From Christensenellaceae bacterium Phil7 (GTDB lineage Bacteria > Bacillota > Clostridia > Christensenellales > CAG-138): a stretch of 64,000 nt of DNA. Below are positions 38,865 through 47,779 of the stretch, piece after piece (the first letter of the stretch is position 1; each line of letters begins with the position of its first letter). The DNA is taken from the NCBI GenBank assembly GCA_001940845.1, contig MSGV01000022.1, forward strand, positions 23,450 through 87,449, in the 5' to 3' direction. A program made the translations under genes and the position numbers. The notes below the pieces were generated by a model. It ran no database searches and was not told the origin of the DNA. It worked only from the letters and a program-made list of their open reading frames with translations.

Positions 38865-41342
38865 ATGAAAAAGAAATTATTCGAATTCAATAAAACCTTC
38901 TTTAAGGAGACGATGCGCTACTATATGGTAACGGCGATAGTATTCGGCGTTTTGATAATATTAGCCTCCATATCCATTGGAATTCAGCTATATGGAAATA
39001 TGGCAGCATCTATGAATTTCAATATTCCGGTTCAGAATATCGAATGGATCATATGTGCATTCATGGCCTATCTGGGTGCAAATCTTGCCAGAAAGCTGCT
39101 GAATAAAGGCACTGCGGAGCTATATGGGAGTATGCCGGTATCGCGCAGCAGCATGTGGATGGCTCAATTGCTCGCGGGAATTTGCTATAGCCTTATGATG
39201 ATTGCAATTTTCGTGATTACAATGTTCATAATCAGGATTGGTGCTGCCGCTGAGATCGGCGTGAATGTGGGCAATTATGGCTATTCCGCAGGCGAATTCA
39301 TCCTCGATATTTGCAGGATCATTCTGGAAGCATTGATAGTATTCTCCATTTCGGGCATATCCTTCAGCATAACCGGCAGATCAATGACGGCGGTCGTGAC
39401 CGCGCTGCTCATTGTCACATTGCCGGGCTGTATTTATGGAACGCTCAATATGCAATCTGTGGCGAATATCGATTCACTTTCAATTCTAATTCCGGCAGGA
39501 GCGGGAGTGCGCAATGCGCTGGAATGGATAGTGCAGATAGTGCTCGCTTTGGCATTGCCGATACTGTTCAGGCAGGCATTTCTGGCGATCAGGACGGAAC
39601 GGGCCGGATTTGCCTATCGGGATGGCACGATGCAGACGATCTTCGGCGTTATCTTCGCATTCGATATCTTCGTTTCCTGCTTTAATACCAATACTGCGAT
39701 AATCATTTTGATAGGGAATAACGGCACGAACATAGTTGGCGTTATCATAACTGCTGCAATCCTGACCTTTATTGGATATTTTGCATTCATGTGGATCGCC
39801 GGAAGAAAATTCAAAGCTGCGGCAAATTCCTTGATGTATCTGCCGGTATCTGCTGCATTGGCATGTGCGGTGCTTTTGGCGGGCTCGGCAGTGAGCAAGG
39901 CGTATGATAGGATAGATTTTTCCGCAGGCAATATGGCGTATTATACCATACCGGATTATATTGGTAAGCGCCTCGGTTCTGATTATATGAATAATTCATT
40001 CTATTTTGGCGGATATAATTTCGGAAATGATGCCTATGGCAAGGGCGTGACGAATGAAGATGAGATCAAATTTTCCGATCCGAAGCAGCTTTCGCAGCTT
40101 GCGAAGGTGATTGAGCGGTATAGAGCGGATAATAACAGCATGTTTAATTATGTGATAAATCTGCTTGGGAGCATCGGCATCGATAAAAAACCATCGCTGT
40201 ATCTGACATTGAAGGATGGGCGTACCTACGGCATTGATCTTTCATGGGAATATCTGGGTGAGTTTTCATACATGGAGGCGGCGAGGGCTAATGAGGAATA
40301 TTGCAATGCAATGTACGATTTGAAGCGCTTTGAGGGCGGCCATTTCGTTCTTGAGGATTCAAGGATGAACATGTTCTATGATACCTTCATTGATGAGCTA
40401 TCCTCGCTCAGCCTTGATCAGCGGGCGGAAATTTTCGATCTTTCCTCCATATACATGGATCTGGAGATGAGCTTTATGGATGATGAAGCTATTATCGATA
40501 CTGAATCGGTTATCTATGAGAATGGACCCACCTTGACCCCATTTGCAAGGGTGATATTCATCGCAAATAGGGATAATTCCTGCATCAGGGGGATCATACT
40601 CAATGAGCATACGCCCAAGACGCTGAAAGCCTGCCTGGAGCTTTCGGGACCCGTGAATGAAAAGAATGGAAGCATTCAGTATCTTGTCGATACCCTCAAG
40701 AACGGCAATTCGGATGGTATAAATACGGAATTCATGATTTGGGATACCGAAACGGGCAGATCGTATGAATATAGCTTTGAGTACGATCAGCATGGCTATG
40801 ATTATGTGATAAATGATGAATATTACAGGAAAATGCTGGGCGAGCTGCTGATGGAATTCTTCAATAAGGATATCAATACCATGACGGCGGATGAGATTAG
40901 CGATGGCTGCATTGCAATGGAAGCTCTGGGCTGGGATTATCTCTATGATGATGACTATGTGGATGAAGGCATGACTCAGGAGGAACTCGATGCTGTCTAT
41001 GATGAGATCATTGCGCAGGGGCTCGAGTATGCCAGAGGCGGCGCGGAAGAGATGCATTTCTATGCCGGGCTCAGGGATTGGATGATGGGCATCACGAGTG
41101 GCGCAAAGAGCATGGAGGGCTCCCGCTACGTTCTGATTATAAATAAGTGCAGAGTATGGAGCGCGGATGAGGATGGCTATTCGTCTTGGATTGGAAGCAT
41201 TGAGCTCGATACCGCATCGAATTTCAATCACTATCCGATAGTATTTGGGCTCTCGGATGAGGAATTCGGCAGGTTCTATGATGCATTCTATTCCAATACC
41301 GAGTATCCCATCTATTACACGGACACCAGATCGAGGAATTGA
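38865..41342 (+). CDS. Large ABC transporter permease
   Basis: 825 residues. About nine membrane helices fill residues 15-345 (YYMVTAIVFGVLIILASIS, WIICAFMAYLGANLARKLL, LLAGICYSLMMIAIFVITMF and others), including the recurrent RSSMWMAQLLAGICY. The remaining 470 residues are soluble, acidic and without a recognised domain (for example GWDYLYDDDYVDEGMTQEEL). It is the membrane partner of the upstream ATPase in a YtrA-type operon; such transporters respond to cell-wall antibiotics or export unknown substrates. The size is much larger than ABC-2 permeases of about 400-500 residues. The operon ends at the terminator at 41408. Confidence 0.8.
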   Translation: MKKKLFEFNKTFFKETMRYYMVTAIVFGVLIILASISIGIQLYGNMAASMNFNIPVQNIEWIICAFMAYLGANLARKLLNKGTAELYGSMPVSRSSMWMAQLLAGICYSLMMIAIFVITMFIIRIGAAAEIGVNVGNYGYSAGEFILDICRIILEALIVFSISGISFSITGRSMTAVVTALLIVTLPGCIYGTLNMQSVANIDSLSILIPAGAGVRNALEWIVQIVLALALPILFRQAFLAIRTERAGFAYRDGTMQTIFGVIFAFDIFVSCFNTNTAIIILIGNNGTNIVGVIITAAILTFIGYFAFMWIAGRKFKAAANSLMYLPVSAALACAVLLAGSAVSKAYDRIDFSAGNMAYYTIPDYIGKRLGSDYMNNSFYFGGYNFGNDAYGKGVTNEDEIKFSDPKQLSQLAKVIERYRADNNSMFNYVINLLGSIGIDKKPSLYLTLKDGRTYGIDLSWEYLGEFSYMEAARANEEYCNAMYDLKRFEGGHFVLEDSRMNMFYDTFIDELSSLSLDQRAEIFDLSSIYMDLEMSFMDDEAIIDTESVIYENGPTLTPFARVIFIANRDNSCIRGIILNEHTPKTLKACLELSGPVNEKNGSIQYLVDTLKNGNSDGINTEFMIWDTETGRSYEYSFEYDQHGYDYVINDEYYRKMLGELLMEFFNKDINTMTADEISDGCIAMEALGWDYLYDDDYVDEGMTQEELDAVYDEIIAQGLEYARGGAEEMHFYAGLRDWMMGITSGAKSMEGSRYVLIINKCRVWSADEDGYSSWIGSIELDTASNFNHYPIVFGLSDEEFGRFYDAFYSNTEYPIYYTDTRSRN

Positions 41343-41407
41343 TTGGAAATATGTGTTTATGTAAAATATGTGAAGTCGGTGGAATAGCCGAATAAAACCG
41401 ATAGAGT

Positions 41408-41447
41408 GGGTGTGCCGATGGCGGCGCATCCATTTTATATTATTTTT
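41408..41447 (+). terminator. Rho-independent terminator of the GntR-ABC operon
   Basis: GGGTGTGCC pairs with GGCGCATCC (two G-U) around a 6-base loop, followed by ATTTTATATTATTTTT. Confidence 0.7.
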
Positions 41448-41534
41448 GGTAAAATGGCGACAGGATTCGACAAAAAACGATAATTTTATGGCTGCGGCAT
41501 TAGAAAAATCCATGAATTTCATTGTTATTAAGAT

Positions 41535-41550
41535 GTGAAAGAACTTTCAC
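41535..41550. repeat. Small inverted repeat
   Basis: GTGAAAG-AA-CTTTCAC, a perfect palindrome about 30 bases upstream of the -35 of the RiPP-locus promoter. It may be an operator; it is followed by AAAATTTTTC, so a weak terminator is also possible. Confidence 0.35.
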
Positions 41551-41581
41551 AAAATTTTTCAAAAAACTTTCAAAAAAAGGG

Positions 41582-41610
41582 TTGACAAGCGAAAAAAAAT
41601 GGTTTAGAAT
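41582..41610 (+). promoter_or_regulatory. Promoter of the PqqD-VWA-precursor operon
   Basis: Perfect TTGACA, exactly 17 bases and TAGAAT. The predicted leader is about 130 bases and contains the stem GTCCCA (41684-41689) with TGGGAC (41701-41706). Confidence 0.65.
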
Positions 41611-41748
41611 TAAGTACCGATGTATCAGACAGTGATATATGTGAAATACTTTGTAAAGCATAGCTGATGGGGGCTTGAAATGAGTCCCAAATGCGGAAAA
41701 TGGGACGATCATCGTTCGAAGCAATAAAGAGAATGGGAAGTGAAATGC

Positions 41749-42084
41749 ATGGAAAATAGGTATGGCAATATGGAAATGGCTGCTTCCCAAGGGAGGGCAG
41801 ATCGAGAGCCGCGATATCGCGCCAATCCTGAATATCTCTCCCGCAGCATCGCGGGGGAGAGCATCCTGGTGCCGGTGGGCAAGGCTGCGCTCGAATTCAA
41901 CGGATTGGCCACGATGAATGCATCCGCTATGTTCCTTTGGGAGCAGCTTGCGCAGGAGAGAAACCTGCAGGAGCTCATCGGCCTGTTTGCAGGCGAATTT
42001 GAGCTGACCGATGAGCAAAGCTCGGAGGATGTCCGCGCCTTCCTCGATCAGGCCATCGAGCATGGGCTTGTGCTGAAGCTATAG
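41749..42084 (+). CDS. PqqD-family RiPP recognition protein
   Basis: 111 residues from the ATG at 41749; a GTG at 41740 would add three. The fold of PqqD is recognisable from RYRANPEYLSRSIAGESILV followed by PVGKAALEFNGLATMNASAMFLW and DVRAFLDQAIEHGLVLKL, the pattern of the small PqqD winged-helix proteins that bind leader peptides and deliver them to maturation enzymes. A charged tail of about 28 residues precedes it. It opens a transcript that includes a secreted VWA protein and a Cys/Gly-rich peptide, followed by kinase-like and radical SAM genes. Function by analogy only. Confidence 0.82.
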   Translation: MENRYGNMEMAASQGRADREPRYRANPEYLSRSIAGESILVPVGKAALEFNGLATMNASAMFLWEQLAQERNLQELIGLFAGEFELTDEQSSEDVRAFLDQAIEHGLVLKL

Positions 42085-42255
42085 GGTCTTCGGCTCGGCT
42101 GCGGTCGGAGCTGCGATGCGGAATCCGGCTCGGCATAGATCAGGCGGCGCTGCCGCCGCGCCCGAACCCGGCGAATGGGTTCATCCATTGGCTGCCAACG
42201 CTGCCCCCTCCGGGCGGCTTAGCATAAACGATAAATTTAACTAGGAGGAACGAAT
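42085..42255 (+). other. GC-rich spacer with small hairpin
   Basis: About 170 bases, strikingly richer in GC than its surroundings, with GGCGGC-GCT-GCCGCC at 42143-42157 and ACTAGGAGGA before the next start. No gene was found. It may allow higher expression of the VWA protein than of PqqD. Confidence 0.4.
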
Positions 42256-45200
42256 ATGAAACAAAAGTTCTTTGTCCGGCTCTCTGCAGTGCTCCTCGCG
42301 CTGATCATGGGTCTGGGCATAATGGCTCCGGCTGCGGTGTTTGCATCGAGCAACCCTGGCATCCAGAGTACGATCGAGAGCGGCGGCATGGTTCTCACCA
42401 AAACTGCTACTCTTGAGGATAATGGTACCTATACCATCAATCTCGAGGCGTATGCTACGGGTGAAACTCAAACGACGACTGAAAAGAGCGGTATTCCTCT
42501 GGATATCGTTCTTGTTATCGACCAGTCGGGCTCGATGAGCAATAAACTGAAAAATCTTAAAGATTCTGTAACGAGCTTTGTCAATAAGATTTCTGCTAAT
42601 GCAAAGGAATACAATGTCAACCATCGTATTGCTATTGCTGGATTTGCGTCTAGGTATGATAGTAGTTCAAGGTGGGCTAACACAGGATTATTCGTAAACG
42701 GGTCGTTGATAAACTATCAGACCCCAGGCACAACCAGTCAAGGAACAAAACTTACCAGCCAGGATTATAAGGACGCATTGGTATCCGTTAATGATGGTCA
42801 AGGGAATGTTGCGAGGTCCATAACTACTGCAATTGGCAATTTTAAGGCCAATGGTGCAACTTACACATCCTATGGCGTAGAGATGGCTAATAAGGTGTTT
42901 GAGAACAATGAAAAGCAACAGATTACGAAGCCGGATGATGGAGAAACAGTCGAAAGCCGACGTATCGTTGTCGTATTTACAGACGGAGAGCCAGGTCGAA
43001 GTGGGTACGAAGCAGCCGAGGCAGGCAGGGCAGTGAACAATGCATATGATACGAAGAATACTTATGGGGCAAGCGTATATGCAATTGGTTTGTACAGTAA
43101 TCCTAGTGATAATGTAACAAACTTTATGAATTATATGTCTTCGAACTATCCGCAGGCAAGACAAATTACAAACTCTAGCGGGTGGAATACTACCTATACT
43201 TGGCAGCCGGGAAATAAGGCTTCGGATAAGTATTATATGACCACGGCTAATACTGCTGAGTTGGAGAATATTTTTACGAACATCTCCCAAGATATTGTTA
43301 ATCCATCCACTGAAGTTCCGCTGACGGGAGCTGCGGTTCTTAAGGATATCATTGGTGATGCGTTTATACTTCCCGATGGTTATAAGGCAACTGACAACAT
43401 TACCGTTAAGACCATTGAAGGCAGAAAGGCGAATGTAGAGGCTGATATTTCATGGGCTGCAGAAAATGTCGTATGGCCGAAAGCGGGCTCAGACATCAAT
43501 GTTGAGGTTGTTGGAAAAGATATAAATGTAACCGGGTTCAATTATTCGAATGAATATATAGAAGTTAACCATCCGGGTAAAAAGCTTTGCGTTACCATCA
43601 GGGGCATTCTGCCCACCGATGCAGCGGTCACGAATGCGGCTGTGGATACCAATAATGCCGCTTCCGGCATTTATGAAAGCGCGAGTGCCGAAAATGTATT
43701 TGTTCCATTCCCTCAGCCCAAGACCATTCTCAAGAGCAAGGTCTATGTTATGGACTATGCCAAGAATGCAGTTCTTGAAAATGCGTTTTCTGATTACAAT
43801 GACGGCAGCGATGTTAAAGCCGTTGTTGATAGCTTCAAGGCTGTCAATGGAGGTGAACGTGATCTGAATTCTGCTCATGGCACTGCTGCAATAGATGAAA
43901 GCAATGTAACCTATGAGCCCAAGACCTCCCTCTTTGATGATGTCGATAGCTTCTATGTGTTCGGCAAAACCACTGATCCCAATGTCACTGATCCCAATGT
44001 CGCCGGTGTTGATGCCAATAAAAATGGCAACCTCTGGACTCGCGTAAGCATCGTTCCTGCGAACAATGTCTATTTCGAGGATAGCTTCATCACCGAAGGC
44101 AGCGGAGATGCTGTTACCAGAACCGGAATCGTCTATAGCGACGGCGATTGGGAGGAGGTCTCCGAGGGTGGCAACCCCCATGCAAATACGATAGCGCTTC
44201 ATTTGGAAAATGTGGGCGCTTATGGTTGGGAAAATTCTCTTAACGATGATGCTGCCTATAGCGATGGTGCTGCGCATATGGCAACCGCCGGCAATGGTAA
44301 GGTTCCGAGCTTTACCTTCACCTTCAAGGGAACTGGCGTTGATATCTATAGCAGGACTGATAGCACAACCGGTACTGTGCTTGCAACTCTGCGCAGGATT
44401 AATTCTGACGGAAGCAAGACCGTTGTTCAGGATTTGATCGTTGATAATCTGTCCTCTTCTGGAACTTATTATCAGATTCCATCTGTTTTCTTCGATTGTG
44501 AAGAGTATGGCAAATATGAAGTGACCGTTAAGGTTACTGCCGCAGCGGGAACACGCTTGAATTACTATCTCGATGGCATTCGTGTCTATAATCCTCTCGG
44601 AAATCCGGTGAAAGACAGCATCGCTTATAATGCATATCAGGCTGATAACGAGCTGAATGCCGTATTCACCGAGGTTCGCGATATGCTGATCGATGCCGGA
44701 ACCTTTAAGCCGACAGAAGGCAACGATGTTGCGGGTGTGGTATTCATTGATGAGATTACCGATGAAGATGGACACGTCACCAGTGACATTGGCACCTATG
44801 AGGATTATGGTCCCAAGAATGAGGTCTATCTGGCGGCAAATCAGTCGATCGCATTCAAGGTCAATAACGCTGCGGATAATCATTATTACATTGGTCTCAA
44901 AGCCCCCAATGGTGCAACAAGCGCCAGTGTAAATGGAAAGACTACTATAAATATCACCGCAGCATCCGATCTCTATTATGAGATTACTCCTGGTGCTGAC
45001 GGATATGTTGTGATAAGGAATACGGGCAGCGAATTGCTCTCCATCACCAAGCTTCGCACCACCAACCCGAATACAGCAACAACGGGCCTGATGATGTTCA
45101 GCCTCAGTGCAATGCTTGATTATGTGAATGAGCTCGATGAGCAGCCCGTGGTTGAACCCACCGAGCAGCCCACGGAAGCGCCGACCGAAGAACCGACGGA

Positions 45201-45381
45201 GGAGCCCACTGCGGTGCCGACCGAGGAACCCATCATCGTGCCTTCCGATGCACCCACGGCGATTCCGACCGCAGCCCCTACCGCCGTTCCGACGGCAGAG
45301 CCCACTCCGGCTCCCGGCCATGGCTCCATCTGGGGAAGCATCTTCGATTGGATTCGCAATTGGTTTGGAGGAGGAAGATAA
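42256..45381 (+). CDS. Secreted von Willebrand factor type A protein with Pro/Thr/Glu-rich tail
   Basis: 1041 residues. The signal peptide (1-30, ends AVFASS) is followed by a von Willebrand A domain (about 80-345) with an intact MIDAS: D89, S91 and S93 in DQSGSMS, then VVVFTDGEPG. A long beta-rich region follows, then from about 975 a low-complexity stalk of PTE-type repeats (EPTEQPTEAPTEEPTEEPT). The end GSIWGSIFDWIRNWFGGGR is short and amphipathic, with three Trp; there is no LPXTG motif or membrane anchor. AGGAGGA precedes the ATG. Such proteins bind ligands outside the cell. Placement between PqqD and the candidate peptide is unusual and suggests shared regulation or a direct link to peptide maturation. 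Confidence 0.85.
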   Translation: MKQKFFVRLSAVLLALIMGLGIMAPAAVFASSNPGIQSTIESGGMVLTKTATLEDNGTYTINLEAYATGETQTTTEKSGIPLDIVLVIDQSGSMSNKLKNLKDSVTSFVNKISANAKEYNVNHRIAIAGFASRYDSSSRWANTGLFVNGSLINYQTPGTTSQGTKLTSQDYKDALVSVNDGQGNVARSITTAIGNFKANGATYTSYGVEMANKVFENNEKQQITKPDDGETVESRRIVVVFTDGEPGRSGYEAAEAGRAVNNAYDTKNTYGASVYAIGLYSNPSDNVTNFMNYMSSNYPQARQITNSSGWNTTYTWQPGNKASDKYYMTTANTAELENIFTNISQDIVNPSTEVPLTGAAVLKDIIGDAFILPDGYKATDNITVKTIEGRKANVEADISWAAENVVWPKAGSDINVEVVGKDINVTGFNYSNEYIEVNHPGKKLCVTIRGILPTDAAVTNAAVDTNNAASGIYESASAENVFVPFPQPKTILKSKVYVMDYAKNAVLENAFSDYNDGSDVKAVVDSFKAVNGGERDLNSAHGTAAIDESNVTYEPKTSLFDDVDSFYVFGKTTDPNVTDPNVAGVDANKNGNLWTRVSIVPANNVYFEDSFITEGSGDAVTRTGIVYSDGDWEEVSEGGNPHANTIALHLENVGAYGWENSLNDDAAYSDGAAHMATAGNGKVPSFTFTFKGTGVDIYSRTDSTTGTVLATLRRINSDGSKTVVQDLIVDNLSSSGTYYQIPSVFFDCEEYGKYEVTVKVTAAAGTRLNYYLDGIRVYNPLGNPVKDSIAYNAYQADNELNAVFTEVRDMLIDAGTFKPTEGNDVAGVVFIDEITDEDGHVTSDIGTYEDYGPKNEVYLAANQSIAFKVNNAADNHYYIGLKAPNGATSASVNGKTTINITAASDLYYEITPGADGYVVIRNTGSELLSITKLRTTNPNTATTGLMMFSLSAMLDYVNELDEQPVVEPTEQPTEAPTEEPTEEPTAVPTEEPIIVPSDAPTAIPTAAPTAVPTAEPTPAPGHGSIWGSIFDWIRNWFGGGR

Positions 45382-45386
45382 TAGCA

Positions 45387-45653
45387 ATGAAGACGAATTA
45401 TGAAAGACCCGCAATTCTCTTTGAAAACTATGATTTGAGAGAGACTTCAACAGGCGGCTGCGGCGCACCGGGTGGAGGCGGAAGCCTTGGCAGACCATCC
45501 CATTGGAACAGGGAAACCTGTGGCTGGGATATGGGTGGATTGATCATATGGGCAATTGACCCAGTATGTAATGAAATCCGAGGAGAGAATGATACCGTTT
45601 ACGGAATCTGCTATAATAATCCCGAGGGCGGATACAACATATTTAACTCCTAA
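45387..45653 (+). CDS. Candidate RiPP precursor, 88-residue Cys/Gly-rich peptide
   Basis: 88 residues. A leader-like start with the segment YERPAILFENYDLRETST resembles YxxPxIxxExFxL starts of clostridial peptide precursors. A Gly-rich stretch follows (GGCGAPGGGGSLG), and cysteines are at 25, 45, 61 and 75; the end reads GICYNNPEGGYNIFNS. From memory, Clostridia carry unannotated peptides ending CYxxP...NLFNS, unverified here. The ATG at 45387 follows GGAGGAGGAAG, inside the VWA stop region. It is five bases after the VWA stop and just before an attenuator-like terminator and the kinase and radical SAM genes. Cys and Gly as acceptor sites suggest thioether or similar cross-links; the real modification is unknown. 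Confidence 0.72.
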   Translation: MKTNYERPAILFENYDLRETSTGGCGAPGGGGSLGRPSHWNRETCGWDMGGLIIWAIDPVCNEIRGENDTVYGICYNNPEGGYNIFNS

Positions 45654-45682
45654 TCTGCTCAAGAGAGCATGAAAAACCACCG

Positions 45683-45740
45683 ATGCCCATAGGGGCATAA
45701 CCAAGGGCGGTCAGGCGAAGGCCCGACCGCCCTTTTAAAT
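45683..45740 (+). terminator. Attenuator-like terminator between precursor and maturases
   Basis: Two stems: ATGCCC/GGGCAT (45683-45698), then AAGGGCGGTC (45703-45712) with GACCGCCCTT (45725-45734) followed by TTTTAAAT. It lies 30-50 bases after the peptide stop and directly before the kinase-like gene, so partial read-through would make peptide in excess of enzymes. Confidence 0.75.
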
Positions 45741-45748
45741 AATTTCCC

Positions 45749-46633
45749 ATGAAATACTATTATAGTATCGCCAATATCCGCATAATTGCGGAGCTGCCCT
45801 TCCCGATCAGCATTCAGCGCTCATCCGAGCAATTCATAAGCAATGCTCCATTCGATTCCTGTGAATTGAAATTTCTATATCGCCCGGTCGAGGTGCTGCC
45901 GCCAATGGCGGAGCAGGGCTATGAGGAGAATGATCGCCGCTATGAGGAGAATGCTGAATTTTGCCGGGTTTTCTTCCGCCCATATTCCCATGCAGCGCCC
46001 TATGCCTGCTGCACTTGGCGCCGTGCAGTGCCGGATGAGCAGATATGCGAATATCTCATCGGCAGCGAGCATCGGCTGAATTATTCCATAAATCTTTGCG
46101 ATATGCTCGGGCTGGAGACCCTGCTGCTCCGGAATGGCGGCTTGCTCCTGCATTCCTCATTCATTCGCTGGAAGGGTCGGGGGATTCTCTTCTCCGCTGC
46201 TTCAGGCGTCGGAAAATCCACCCAGGCGGAGCTTTGGGTGAAGCATCAGGGTGCGGAGATACTCAATGGCGACCGTGCCGGGCTGAGGCGCGCCGAGGAG
46301 GGCTGGATGGCATATGGTCTGCCCTATGCTGGCTCATCAAATGTCTATCGCAATGAATCTGCGCCTGTGGCTGCCATTATAATGCTGGAGCAGGCGAAGG
46401 AGAATAGCCTGATTAAGCTCAACCCGATCGAGGCATTTCGCCGCATCTATCCGCAGCTCATGATCCATACCTGGGATCGCTCTTATGTGGAGGCTTCGCT
46501 CGCTCTTGCGGATGAGCTGCTCGCTTCCGTTCCCGTATATCTGCTGCGCTGCCGCCCGGATGAGGAAGCGGTGATGCTCGTTCGGGAAATGGTTTCGGCT
46601 TTGCCGAAGAAAGGATGTATTTCCAATGAATAA
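45749..46633 (+). CDS. HPr-kinase-like P-loop protein of the RiPP locus
   Basis: 294 residues. A P-loop reads SAASGVGKST at about 149-158, with the acidic motif LNGDRAGL at 172-179; together they match the HPr kinase/PEP carboxykinase-like fold. The N-terminal 130 residues are not recognised. Proteins of this type (for example the ScmC component of SynChlorMet-type cassettes and kinases of some lasso-peptide loci) occur beside PqqD and radical SAM genes and may phosphorylate the peptide. The ATG has no clear ribosome-binding site. It overlaps the radical SAM gene by eight bases. Relation to HprK is structural only; no HPr is nearby. Confidence 0.75.
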   Translation: MKYYYSIANIRIIAELPFPISIQRSSEQFISNAPFDSCELKFLYRPVEVLPPMAEQGYEENDRRYEENAEFCRVFFRPYSHAAPYACCTWRRAVPDEQICEYLIGSEHRLNYSINLCDMLGLETLLLRNGGLLLHSSFIRWKGRGILFSAASGVGKSTQAELWVKHQGAEILNGDRAGLRRAEEGWMAYGLPYAGSSNVYRNESAPVAAIIMLEQAKENSLIKLNPIEAFRRIYPQLMIHTWDRSYVEASLALADELLASVPVYLLRCRPDEEAVMLVREMVSALPKKGCISNE

Positions 46634-47759
46634 TCGCCCCGTGGAGGCTCCGATAACGGAATATCTGCATAGAAAGGCTTCCCATTTGCGCATTCCGCTC
46701 AGCGGAAGTTTTGAGCTCACGCCCGTCTGCAATATGAGCTGCCGGATGTGCTATGTGCGCATGTCAAGGGCCGAGCAGGAGGCAATTCACCCCCTGCATA
46801 CTGCGGAGGAATGGCTCTCGCTTGGACAAGCCGCCAAGGATCTGGGGATGCTTTATCTGCTTCTGACCGGCGGTGAACCCTTCATCCGGCCCGATTTTCG
46901 GCAGATAATGGAAGGGCTGCATCGTATGGGGCTGCTCGTATCAATAAATACAAATGCCACGCTGATAGATAGGGATACCGTTGATTGGCTGGTCACCGTT
47001 CCTCCCGCAAGGATGAATATCACACTATATGGTGCATCCGATGAGACCTATGAGAGGCTCTGCGGCAATCCCAAGGGCTTCACTCAAGCCGTCAATGCGA
47101 TTCACATGCTCAAGGCTGCCGGACTGCACTTGAAGATCAATTGCAGCGCTACTCCGTATAATGCACATGATCTCGAACGCATCTTTGCATTCTGTGAGCA
47201 GGAAAAGCTTGCTATACAGGCAACCAGCTATATGTTTCCGCCCCTGCGCCGTGATAGCTCCATGATCGGCCAAAACGATCGATTCTCTCCGGAGGAAGCC
47301 GCAGAGTATTCCGCTAAAATAGAATATTTCTCCAATGGTCGGGAAAGGTTTCTCCAGCGCGCGCATAGCAATGAACTGGCTGGACTCGGCTCAGATCTCG
47401 AGGATAATTGCAGCGATACCGAGGGCGAAGCCATACGCTGCCGTGCCGGAAGATGCAGCTTTTGGGTGACCTGGGATGGCCGCCTGCTGCCCTGCGGAAT
47501 GCTGCCCGGTGAGAATGCTCCGAATGTATTTGAAACGGGGCTTGAAGCAGCCTGGAGGAAGGCCGTTGAAGAGGCCGATGCAATACGCCTTCCCGCTCAA
47601 TGTGCATCCTGCGCCATTAAGGATCAGTGCCGTGCCTGCGCCGCAATGGTATTTACCGAGACGGGCAATTTTCATACCGTGCCGCAATACCGCTGCCAAA
47701 TGGCACATGCTTACCCCGATGCCGTCCGAAGGCTCGCTTCCGAGCTTGAAAAGAAATAA
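46626..47759 (+). CDS. Radical SAM/SPASM peptide-modifying enzyme
   Basis: 377 residues. The radical SAM cluster motif is CNMSCRMC at 35-42 (CxxxCxxC), followed by the barrel with LLLTGGEPFIRPDF, a SAM-binding segment. The C-terminal SPASM region has several cysteines: CRAGRCSFWV, LPCGMLPGEN, CASCAIKDQCRACAAM and YRCQMAH, enough for two auxiliary [4Fe-4S] clusters. Enzymes of this kind install carbon-sulfur or carbon-carbon links in ribosomal peptides. Start overlaps the kinase-like gene by eight bases, so they are co-translated. Its likely substrate is the upstream Cys/Gly-rich peptide. A redox or sugar role is possible but less likely given PqqD and the peptide nearby. Confidence 0.85.
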   Translation: MNNRPVEAPITEYLHRKASHLRIPLSGSFELTPVCNMSCRMCYVRMSRAEQEAIHPLHTAEEWLSLGQAAKDLGMLYLLLTGGEPFIRPDFRQIMEGLHRMGLLVSINTNATLIDRDTVDWLVTVPPARMNITLYGASDETYERLCGNPKGFTQAVNAIHMLKAAGLHLKINCSATPYNAHDLERIFAFCEQEKLAIQATSYMFPPLRRDSSMIGQNDRFSPEEAAEYSAKIEYFSNGRERFLQRAHSNELAGLGSDLEDNCSDTEGEAIRCRAGRCSFWVTWDGRLLPCGMLPGENAPNVFETGLEAAWRKAVEEADAIRLPAQCASCAIKDQCRACAAMVFTETGNFHTVPQYRCQMAHAYPDAVRRLASELEKK

Positions 47760-47779
47760 AGATAAAGTGAGGCAATGAA

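Noticed and set aside
43489..45498. Long minus-strand open frame opposite the VWA protein (669 codons)
   Set aside because: It is the mirror of the beta-rich and PTE coding sequence and has no recognisable domain.
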